Shown piece by piece: positions 33,433 to 40,315 of a stretch of DNA of 64,000 nt (its first letter is position 1; the number at the start of each line of letters is the position of its first letter). The stretch is from Angelakisella sp. (GTDB taxonomy: Bacteria > Bacillota > Clostridia > Oscillospirales > Ruminococcaceae), in assembly GCA_020025195.1 (NCBI GenBank), contig JAHHSN010000002.1:1-64000 (forward strand). The letters run 5' to 3'. A program made the position numbers and the translations under genes. The notes under the pieces were generated by a model. That model searched no databases and had not been told where the DNA came from. It saw nothing but the letters and a program-made list of their open reading frames with translations.

Positions 33433-34287
33433 ATGCAGAACTGTCTCAGAGCGGTCAAGCAGGGCTATGCTACGCTCCGTGCATCGGAGCAGCGGGTGGC
33501 GGACTGGGTGCTGGAGCATCCGGACCGGGTGTCGGAGCTTACCATGGCGCAGCTGGCGAGGGCGGCGGGCGTCAGCGAACCGACGGTGGCCCGTTTCGCG
33601 GCGGCCTCCGGCTTTGAGAGCTTCCGAGCGATGCGGCTGGCCTTTGCCAAGGGCGGCGCCGAGCGGCAGCAGACCCCCTTGGTGGACGTCCATGTCCGTC
33701 CGGAGGATGACCTTGGCAGCGTGCCGGACAAAATGTTTACCCTGGCGGTCAAAGCGCTGGAGGATACCCACCGCATCCTCGATCAGCAAAGCTATCAGCG
33801 GGCGGTGCAGGCACTGGCGGGCGCCAGAATGATCGACGTCTACGGTGTCGGAAACTCTGCGGCGGTCGCCAATGATATGATGGTGAAGCTCCTCAGGATC
33901 GGGCTTTGCTGCCGCAGCTATGCCGACTCTCATGTGCAGCAGATCTGTGCCTCCTCGCTGGGGGAGGGGGATGTTGCCGTCGGCATCTCTCATTCCGGCT
34001 CTACCCGGGATACGGTGGACGCCCTCCGGCTGGCAAGGGACCGCGGCGCCACTACCATCGCCATCACCAATTTTAAGGGCACAGAAATTCTGAAGGCTGC
34101 GGACATCGCCCTTCTCACCGGAGACATTGAGACCGCCTACTACACCGAGACGATGCTCTCCCGCATCTCCCAGCTGGCCATTGTGGACAGCCTCTACATG
34201 GGCATCATGCTGCAGGACTTTCCCCGCTATTCTGAGACGCTGGCCCGCGTGAACGAAATGGTGAGCCGCAAGGTCTACCACGAATAA
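33433..34287 (+). CDS. RpiR/MurR family transcriptional regulator
   Basis: 284 residues: N-terminal RpiR helix-turn-helix (LTMAQLARAAGVSEPTVARF) and a C-terminal SIS sugar-phosphate-binding domain (DVYGVGNSAAVANDMMVKL, then GISHSGSTRDTVDAL). The ATG at 33433 is used because an in-frame ATG at 33370 lies before the promoter. Divergent from deoC with a HexR-like operator between them, it probably controls deoC and itself in response to a sugar phosphate. Confidence 0.92.
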   Translation: MQNCLRAVKQGYATLRASEQRVADWVLEHPDRVSELTMAQLARAAGVSEPTVARFAAASGFESFRAMRLAFAKGGAERQQTPLVDVHVRPEDDLGSVPDKMFTLAVKALEDTHRILDQQSYQRAVQALAGARMIDVYGVGNSAAVANDMMVKLLRIGLCCRSYADSHVQQICASSLGEGDVAVGISHSGSTRDTVDALRLARDRGATTIAITNFKGTEILKAADIALLTGDIETAYYTETMLSRISQLAIVDSLYMGIMLQDFPRYSETLARVNEMVSRKVYHE

Positions 34288-34296
34288 AATGAGAAA

Positions 34297-34344
34297 AAGC
34301 CCCCCGAAGGTACAGCCGTTCTGTATCTCCGGGGGCCTTTTTTA
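34297..34344 (+). terminator. Terminator after rpiR
   Basis: GCCCCCCG and GGTACAG pair with CTGTAT and CGGGGGC, followed by CTTTTTTAT. A long GC-rich stem with a clear T run. Confidence 0.9.
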
Positions 34345-34367
34345 TGAGTTGTTGTGAGGAACAAAAG

Positions 34368-35162
34368 TTAGGTGAGGAGCGCACGGTCACTGGAAAACTC
34401 CTGCTCGGTGGACTGGGAGAAGGCGCACAGAAGGTCATCCACGGTGAGCTTCTTCTTCTCCTCACCCTTGATGTCCAGAATGATCTTGCCGTTATTCATC
34501 ATGATGAGGCGGTTGCCGTGTACGATGGCGTCCTTCATGTTGTGGGTGACCATCATCGCAGTGAGCCCGCCCTCCTCCACAAAGCGGTCGGAAAGCTCCA
34601 GCACCTTGGCAGCGGTCTTGGGGTCGAGGGCGGCGGTGTGCTCATCGAGGAGCAGCAGCCGGGGGTGCTTCATGACCGCCATCAGAAGGGTCAGTGCCTG
34701 ACGCTGTCCGCCGGAGAGCAGTCCCACCTTGGCGGAAAGACGATCCTCCAGACCGAGGTCCAGCTGGCGGAGCTGTTTTTTGAACTCCTCGCGGTCGGCG
34801 GCGCTGATGGACCACCTGAGCCCGCGGCGCTCTCCGCGGTGGGCGGCGAGGGAAAGGTTCTCCTCGATCCACATATCGGCGGCGGTGCCCATCATGGGGT
34901 CCTGAAAGACCCTTCCGAGGAAGGCGGCACGCTTATGCTCCGGGAGATGGGTGATGTCCTCTCCGTCGATGGAGAGGGTGCCGGCGTCCACGGGGTATGT
35001 TCCGGCGATGGTGTTGAGGAGGGTGGATTTGCCTGCGCCGTTTCCGCCGATGACGGTGACGAAATCGCCGTCCTCCAGCGTGAGGGAAAGGTCGCGAAGC
35101 GCGATCTTTTCATTGACGGTGCCGGGATTAAAGACCTTGGTGATGTGTTCTGCTTTCAGCAT
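34368..35162 (-). CDS. Aromatic amino acid ABC transporter ATPase (TrpZ-like)
   Basis: 264 residues. Walker A IGGNGAGKSTLLN, Q-loop GRVFQDP, signature LLSGGQRQALTLLMAV, Walker B LLLLDEHTAALDP and H-loop VTHNM. It overlaps the permease gene by 7 bp and ends the T-box controlled operon. The TrpXYZ assignment rests on the binding-protein family and on the T-box leader; the exact amino acid is discussed with the leader. Confidence 0.88.
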   Translation of the reverse strand: MLKAEHITKVFNPGTVNEKIALRDLSLTLEDGDFVTVIGGNGAGKSTLLNTIAGTYPVDAGTLSIDGEDITHLPEHKRAAFLGRVFQDPMMGTAADMWIEENLSLAAHRGERRGLRWSISAADREEFKKQLRQLDLGLEDRLSAKVGLLSGGQRQALTLLMAVMKHPRLLLLDEHTAALDPKTAAKVLELSDRFVEEGGLTAMMVTHNMKDAIVHGNRLIMMNNGKIILDIKGEEKKKLTVDDLLCAFSQSTEQEFSSDRALLT

Positions 35163-36058
35163 GCCACTTTCCCTCCTTTCTTTTTGGTGCAGTGCTTCTT
35201 TTTCAGATAGGGCAGAGCGAGGAAGATGGTTACCACGACAGCGGAGAACAGCTTGAGGTCGCTGGTGGAAAGTCCCGCCCAGACCACGACGGCAAGGATC
35301 ACATAATAAACCACAGCGCCGAGGACGGTGGTGACAAGGCGCAGGGCAAAGTTCTTCATTTTGCCGAGGAGTGCTTTGCCGATGACGACGGCGGCCAGAC
35401 CGATGACGATGGCGCCGCGTCCCATATTGATGTCGGAGTTGCCCTGATACTGGGTGAGCAGTCCGCCGGAAAGACCGACGAGGGCGTTGGAGAGCATGAG
35501 TCCCAGCACCTTGGTGAGGTTGGTGTTGATGCCCTGCGCGCGCGCCATGTGCTCATTGTTGCCGGTGGCACGGATGGCAGAGCCGATCTGAGTGCCGAAG
35601 AACCAATAGAGCAGCAGGATGACGCCCACCACAAAGAGGGCGGAAATCAGGATGGCGCGTGGAACCTCAGCAGAGGAGAGCAGGAGGTCATACTGGGTGC
35701 GGCTCACGGTGATGTTGGACTTGCCCATGATGTGCATATTGATGGAATAGAGGGCAAGCTGAGTGAGGATACCGGAGAGGATGGCCGGGATGCCGAGAGC
35801 GGTATGCAGAAGGCCGGTGACCATGCCTGCGAGAGCGCCCGCCACGGTGGCAAAAAGGAGCGCGAGGAGGGGATTCATCCCGCCCACGATGCAGATCGCG
35901 GCCACGGCGCCGCCGGTGCAGAGGCTGTTATCCACGGTGAGGTCGGCGTAGTCGAGGATTTTATAGGTAATGGCAACGCCGATTGCCATCAGTCCCCAGA
36001 TGAGACCCTGCGCCAGAGCGCCGGGCAGAGAATAGAAAAGTGCCGTTAGTTGGTTCAT
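35156..36058 (-). CDS. Aromatic amino acid ABC transporter permease (TrpY-like)
   Basis: 300 residues with about eight to nine hydrophobic helices, in the branched-chain-amino-acid-permease-like fold used by TrpXYZ-type importers. GLMAIGVAITYKILDYADLT and RATGNNEHMARAQGIN are the characteristic first-helix and coupling-loop stretches. It is encoded 37 bp after the binding protein and overlaps the ATPase gene. Confidence 0.88.
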   Translation of the reverse strand: MNQLTALFYSLPGALAQGLIWGLMAIGVAITYKILDYADLTVDNSLCTGGAVAAICIVGGMNPLLALLFATVAGALAGMVTGLLHTALGIPAILSGILTQLALYSINMHIMGKSNITVSRTQYDLLLSSAEVPRAILISALFVVGVILLLYWFFGTQIGSAIRATGNNEHMARAQGINTNLTKVLGLMLSNALVGLSGGLLTQYQGNSDINMGRGAIVIGLAAVVIGKALLGKMKNFALRLVTTVLGAVVYYVILAVVVWAGLSTSDLKLFSAVVVTIFLALPYLKKKHCTKKKGGKVAC

Positions 36059-36095
36059 GATTTATCCCTTACTTCTTCTTAGTATTTTTGGCCGA

Positions 36096-37061
36096 TCACT
36101 TGGCGGAGTCGGGGAGGGTGATCCCCAGTTCCTTGGCATTCTGCTCATTGACGGCGAGGGTCAGGCTCTCAGCGTCAAAGAAGTAGATGGGCATTTCGCC
36201 GGGATTTTTGCCGTCAAGGAGGATCTCTGCCGCCATATTGCCCGCTACACGGCCCAGCTCATGGTAGCTGATGGAGTAGGAGGCCAGGAAGCCGCCCTCC
36301 ACCTGGCTGACCTCGGCGCAGATCACGGGCTTGCCGGCGGAGGTGGTGATGTTCGCCATGGTGGTGATGTTGGAGGAGATGAGGTTGTCGGTGGGCTCGT
36401 AGAAGGCGTCCACCTCGGTGCAGGCCTTGGTAACGACCGGCTGGATCTCGTTGGAATCCGCCACGGTGTAGATCTTGACGGCGTAGCCCGCCGCCTCAAA
36501 AGCGGTCTTCGCGTCCGCTGCCTGCAGGGCGGAGTTTTCCTCACCGGAGCAGTGGACGATGCCGACGGTCTTGGCCTCGGGGCAGAGCTTTTTCAGAAGC
36601 TCCACCTGCATGGAGACGGGGTTGCTGTCGGAAACTCCGGTGAGATTTTCTCCGGGGGCTTCATTCGCGGCTACCAGACCGGAAGCCACATAGTCGGTAA
36701 CGCTGGTGCCGACAATGGGAATCTCGGAGGTCGCCTCACGGGCGGCTTTCACCGCGTTGGTCGCGTTGCCCATGATGAGATCGACGTGGGCGCTCACGAA
36801 TTTATTGATGATGGTGGTGCAGTTGGTCTGCTCACCCTGCGCGTTCTGGATGTCGAACTGTACGCGGTCACCGAGCTTCTCGGAGAGCGCTTCCTGAAAG
36901 CCGCGGGTCGCCTCGTCCAGAGCGGGGTGCTCTGCCAGCTGGCAGACACCGACGGTGAAAACCTTTTCATCGGGGTTCTGGGGCTCCCCGCTGCCGCAGG
37001 CGGCCAGTGAGAGGAGCGTGAGGGATGCGGTGAGAGCGGCTAAACATTTCTTCAGTTTCAT
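36096..37061 (-). CDS. ABC substrate-binding lipoprotein (TrpX-like), T-box copy 1
   Basis: 321 residues, lipobox LSLAAC, ABC substrate-binding family of the TrpX type (VGVCQLAEHPALDEATRGFQ, then VDLIMGNATNAVKAA). Members bind tryptophan or phenylalanine. Nearly identical over the first two thirds to the downstream-numbered paralogue at 37532-38497, but different after about residue 230 (CAEVSQVEGGF against TSVDSMCRDGF). That region is part of the ligand cleft. The gene lies behind a T-box leader and heads the permease-ATPase operon. Confidence 0.92.
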   Translation of the reverse strand: MKLKKCLAALTASLTLLSLAACGSGEPQNPDEKVFTVGVCQLAEHPALDEATRGFQEALSEKLGDRVQFDIQNAQGEQTNCTTIINKFVSAHVDLIMGNATNAVKAAREATSEIPIVGTSVTDYVASGLVAANEAPGENLTGVSDSNPVSMQVELLKKLCPEAKTVGIVHCSGEENSALQAADAKTAFEAAGYAVKIYTVADSNEIQPVVTKACTEVDAFYEPTDNLISSNITTMANITTSAGKPVICAEVSQVEGGFLASYSISYHELGRVAGNMAAEILLDGKNPGEMPIYFFDAESLTLAVNEQNAKELGITLPDSAK

Positions 37062-37120
37062 GGTGAGTCTCCTTTTATCTTATCGTTACAAAACAGGCTG
37101 ATGGCGAACAGGCAGGAGGT

Positions 37121-37400
37121 AAATAAAAAAGTCCCTGTATCCTAAAATACAGGGACGATAGATTCTATCGTGTTACCACCTTGCTTCAAGTCTCTCTTGC
37201 GAGAAGGCTCCTCATCGGGCAGCCATCACTGCCCCAGCGATATAACGGTCGCACCCGTCAAGGCCTACTGTTGTTTCAGCCCGCAGCTACCAAAACGTAC
37301 TTCGTCAGCCTTACTCCTCGTTGCCTCGCAGCACCGGCAACTCTCTGGGGATTTTCAGGGGGACTACTTCTTTTTGGTCACAGCCTTTGGTGATTCTTTT
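37121..37400 (-). promoter_or_regulatory. T-box leader 1 (probable Tyr specifier)
   Basis: Minus-strand leader with stem I (AGAGAGTTGCC...GGCAAC, AGTA/GAA loop-E motif), the T-box sequence AAGGTGGTAACACG, and a terminator GTCCCTGTAT/ATACAGGGAC followed by TTTTTTATTT at 37121-37130. The antiterminator can pair ahead of the terminator. In the specifier loop the bases after GAAG read TAC (complement of 37297-37299), a tyrosine codon. Shifted by one base it would be GTA (Val); tyrosine is preferred because the transporter family binds aromatic amino acids. Confidence 0.88.
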
Positions 37401-37405
37401 TCTGT

Positions 37406-37434
37406 ACTTTAGCACTTCTACTCGCGAAAGTCAA
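37406..37434 (-). promoter_or_regulatory. Promoter of T-box leader 1
   Basis: Minus strand: TTGACT, 17-bp spacer, TAAAGT, just upstream of the leader. The second T-box promoter has identical -35 and -10 boxes. Confidence 0.82.
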
Positions 37435-37531
37435 TACGCCTTTTGCAAAAAAATTTAAGTTTTGGGAAACTTTCCGGCTAAAACTCCGGGAACTCGATGA
37501 ATTTTTGTCTAGTTTCACAAGAAAATAAGCC

Positions 37532-38497
37532 TTAGCCGAGGACGGGAGAGAGGTCCACCCCCAGCTCCTTGGCATTTGCCTCATTGACCACGAGGGTGAG
37601 GCTTTCGGCATCGAAGAAATAGATGGGCATTTCGGCGGGGTTCTTGCCGCCGAGGAGAATGTCCGCCGCCATCTCACCCGCCACATGACCGAGGTCATAA
37701 TAATTGATGGAGTAGGTGGCGAGGAAGCCGTCCCGGCACATGGAATCCACCGAGGTGAAGACCGGCTTGCCGGCGGCGGTGGTGACGTTTGCCATGGTGG
37801 AAACGTTGGAGGCGATGAGGTTGTCGCTCGGCTCATAGAAGGCGTCCACCTCGGTGCAGGCCTTGGTCACAACGGGCTGGATCTCGTTGGAATCCGCCAC
37901 GGTGTAGATCTTGACGGTGCAGCCCGCCGCCTCGAAGGCGGCTTTTGCTTCCTCTGCCTGCAGGGCGGAGTTTTCCTCACCGGAGCAGTGGACGATGCCG
38001 ACGGTCTTGGCCTCGGGGCAGAGCTTTTTCAGAAGCTCCACCTGCATGGAGACGGGGTTGCTGTCGGAAACTCCGGTGAGATTTTCTCCGGGGGCTTCAT
38101 TCGCGGCTACCAGACCGGAAGCCACATAGTCGGTAACGCTGGTGCCGACAATGGGAATCTCGGAGGTCGCCTCACGGGCGGCTTTCACCGCGTTGGTCGC
38201 GTTGCCCATGATGAGATCGACGTGGGCGCTCACGAATTTATTGATGATGGTGGTGCAGTTGGTCTGCTCTCCCTGCGCGTTCTGAATGTCGAACTGCACG
38301 CGGTCGCCGAGCTTCTCGGAGAGCGCCTCCTGGAAGCCGCGGGTCGCCTCGTCGAGAGCGGGATGCTCTGCCAGCTGGCAGACGCCGACAGTATAGACCT
38401 TTTCGTCAGGGTTCTGGGGCTCCTCGCTGCCGCAGGCGGCCAGAGAGAGGAGGGTGAGGGATGCGGTGAGGGCGGCTAAGTATTTCTTCAGTTTCAT
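37532..38497 (-). CDS. ABC substrate-binding lipoprotein (TrpX-like), T-box copy 2
   Basis: 321 residues, lipobox LSLAAC, a close tandem paralogue of the gene at 36096-37061. It has no permease or ATPase of its own: the next gene downstream is the first T-box unit, so it probably feeds the same membrane complex with another ligand. The C-terminal third differs from the paralogue, as do the specifier bases of its T-box. Confidence 0.92.
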   Translation of the reverse strand: MKLKKYLAALTASLTLLSLAACGSEEPQNPDEKVYTVGVCQLAEHPALDEATRGFQEALSEKLGDRVQFDIQNAQGEQTNCTTIINKFVSAHVDLIMGNATNAVKAAREATSEIPIVGTSVTDYVASGLVAANEAPGENLTGVSDSNPVSMQVELLKKLCPEAKTVGIVHCSGEENSALQAEEAKAAFEAAGCTVKIYTVADSNEIQPVVTKACTEVDAFYEPSDNLIASNVSTMANVTTAAGKPVFTSVDSMCRDGFLATYSINYYDLGHVAGEMAADILLGGKNPAEMPIYFFDAESLTLVVNEANAKELGVDLSPVLG

Positions 38498-38554
38498 GAT
38501 TTTTCTCCTTTAACATGCTGTTACTGTTCTATTGATGGCGAACGAGCAGGAGGT

Positions 38555-38836
38555 AAATAAAAAAGCCCCCGTATCCTCATCGGATACAGGGACGATAGAT
38601 TCTATCGTGTTACCACCTTGTTTCAAGTCTCTCTTGCGAGAAGGCTCCTCATCGGGCAGCCATCACTGCCCCAGCGATTTAACGGTCGCACCCGGCAGAG
38701 CCTACTTCATTTTTCAGCCCGCTGCTCTCGAAAGGAACTTCAGAACCCGTGACAGCCATTGCCTCGCACCAGCCGGCAACTCTCTTTGCGCCTTGGGGGA
38801 ACCTACTTTTTTTCGGTCAAAGCATTTTTTATATTG
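38555..38836 (-). promoter_or_regulatory. T-box leader 2 (probable Phe specifier)
   Basis: Same architecture as leader 1: stem I with AGAGAGTTGCC and GGCAA, T-box AAGGTGGTAACACG, and a 12-bp terminator (GTCCCTGTATCC with GGATACGGGGGC) plus TTTTTTATTT. The antiterminator and stem III regions are nearly identical to leader 1, while the stem I base helix has covarying changes (CGAAA/TTTCG for CCAAAA/TTTTGG). The specifier bases after GAAG are TTC (complement of 38735-38737), a phenylalanine codon; a one-base shift would give GTT (Val). Confidence 0.88.
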
Positions 38837-38841
38837 ACTGT

Positions 38842-38870
38842 ACTTTATCACCCCAAAGGACTAAAGTCAA
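38842..38870 (-). promoter_or_regulatory. Promoter of T-box leader 2
   Basis: Minus strand: TTGACT, 17-bp spacer, TAAAGT. Confidence 0.82.
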
Positions 38871-38972
38871 TCGGCTTTTTGGCACTTTTGAAAACTTTGT
38901 GACATTTGTCATAAAGTTGGGACGGATTTCAAACGATTTCGGTGGTTTTTGGCGCTTCTGTGACATATTCAC

Positions 38973-39001
38973 TTGAGACCGCTGCCAAAAAGGTGTATCA
39001 T
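38973..39001 (+). promoter_or_regulatory. Promoter of the thioredoxin-reductase-like gene
   Basis: TTGAGA, 17-bp spacer, TATCAT, 49 bp before the ATG. The 552-bp gap 38498-39049 otherwise holds the second T-box leader and its promoter. Confidence 0.7.
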
Positions 39002-39049
39002 TACAAAAAACTTTTCCGCGCCCAAGGGCGCCCGGAGGGAGGCTTTTCT

Positions 39050-39910
39050 ATGAGTCAGATCGTCATTATCGGTTCCGGCCCGGCGGGGGTTTCCGCCGCT
39101 CTTTATACCGCCCGCGCAGGGATTCCCACCACCGTCCTTTCCCGGGGCGGCGGCGCCCTTCTCAAGGCGGAGAAGATCGAAAACTATTACGGCTTCCCGG
39201 AGCCTGTTTCCGGCGCGGAGCTGATGGAGCGCGGCATCGCGGGCGCGAAGCGTCTGGGGGTTGCCTTTGTGGAGGCGGAGGCGGTGGGCCTTGGCTTTGA
39301 GGAGACCCTTACCGTGGAGACGACGGCCGGAAAATTCCCCGGCGACTGCGTCATCATCGCGACCGGCAATCCCCGCGTGACCCCGAAGATCGCGGGCGTC
39401 ACGGAGCTGGAGGGACACGGCGTCAGCTACTGTGCCATCTGCGATGCCTTCTTCTATCGGGGACGGGACGTTGTGGTCCTGGGCTCCGGGGAGTATGCCC
39501 TCCATGAGGTGGAGGCGCTCCTGCCGGTGGCGGGTTCGGTGACCCTTTGCACGGACGGCGTGGAACCGACCGCCGCTTTCCCGGAGAAGGTTCGGGTCCT
39601 CACTCAGAAGGTGAGCGCCATCGAGGGCGGCGATCAGGTGGAGGGTGTTCGGTTGGCGGACGGCACCAAGATCCCGGCAGCGGGCGTTTTTGTGGCGTAC
39701 GGCGTCGCGGGCAGCGCGGACCTTGCCCGGAAGATCGGTGCGGCGACGGAAAAGAACCGCATCGTGGTGGATGAACACATGATGACCACCATCCCCGGAC
39801 TCTTTGCCGCGGGGGACTGCACCGGCGGGCTGCTCCAGATTGCGAAGGCGGTCTTTGAGGGAGCGACGGCGGGCACCGAGGCGGCAAAATCCCTGCGGAG
39901 GAAGGCATAA
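39050..39910 (+). CDS. Thioredoxin-reductase-like FAD/NAD(P) oxidoreductase
   Basis: 286 residues from the ATG at 39050 with CCGGAGGGAGG upstream; in-frame sequence further upstream crosses the promoter. FAD motif GSGPAGVSAALYTARAG, redox-active CAIC (in SYCAICDAFFY), NAD(P) loop VLGSGEYALHEVEAL, and the FAD-binding GDCTGGLLQIAKA near the end. It is slightly shorter than TrxB (about 310). The pyridine-nucleotide loop GSGEYA lacks the second-glycine GGGNSA form, so partner and cofactor choice may differ. Monocistronic. Confidence 0.88.
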   Translation: MSQIVIIGSGPAGVSAALYTARAGIPTTVLSRGGGALLKAEKIENYYGFPEPVSGAELMERGIAGAKRLGVAFVEAEAVGLGFEETLTVETTAGKFPGDCVIIATGNPRVTPKIAGVTELEGHGVSYCAICDAFFYRGRDVVVLGSGEYALHEVEALLPVAGSVTLCTDGVEPTAAFPEKVRVLTQKVSAIEGGDQVEGVRLADGTKIPAAGVFVAYGVAGSADLARKIGAATEKNRIVVDEHMMTTIPGLFAAGDCTGGLLQIAKAVFEGATAGTEAAKSLRRKA

Positions 39911-39956
39911 CGCCCGGGACGATATTTAGAGGAAAAACGGCGATGGGAAATCCAAA

Positions 39957-39972
39957 CCACTAGATATAGTGT
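39957..39972 (+). promoter_or_regulatory. NrdR-like box, distal
   Basis: CCACTAGATATAGTGT matches the NrdR consensus ACACTATATATAGTGT at 14 of 16 positions. It lies about 150 bp upstream of the nrdD promoter and just after the flavoprotein gene. An imperfect hairpin at about 39980-40016 may end that gene. Confidence 0.65.
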
Positions 39973-40118
39973 AGAGAAGAAAGGGCGGTCTCCTAAAAGG
40001 GGGGCCGTTCCTCTTTTGGGAGGGCGGAAACAGGCGAACCCATGTGATTTTGTAGAGGTTACCCATATTTCCTTTCGTTTTTTCATTAGAATTGAGCGCA
40101 TTAAATGGAACGAAACCA

Positions 40119-40182
40119 TTGCAAACCAATATCTAGTATAGTACAATAGTATGCGGATGAAATGGGGCACTATATATAGTGT
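40119..40182 (+). promoter_or_regulatory. nrdDG promoter with two NrdR boxes
   Basis: Promoter TTGCAA (40119-40124), 17-bp spacer, TACAAT (40142-40147). A degenerate NrdR box (core CAATATCTAG, 40127-40136) fills the spacer, and a near-perfect box GCACTATATATAGTGT (40167-40182, 15 of 16) lies after the start site. The cores are 43 bp apart, about four helical turns, so NrdR could bind both on one face and block transcription when dATP is plentiful. Confidence 0.88.
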
Positions 40183-40315
40183 GTTGATGAGAAACAAACG
40201 AAAACCGCCTGAAACAGGGCGTTTTCCGTGTTTTATCTTCCCCAATAAATTGCAGATTCGGCTGAAGGATAAAATTTCTGCAGCAAACGAATGGCTATAC
40301 AAGGAGGAACTCAAC

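Noticed and set aside
37130..38830. Long direct repeats suggesting an insertion sequence or CRISPR-like array
   Set aside because: The repeats are two T-box leaders and two paralogous genes; there is no transposase, terminal repeat or regular spacer pattern.
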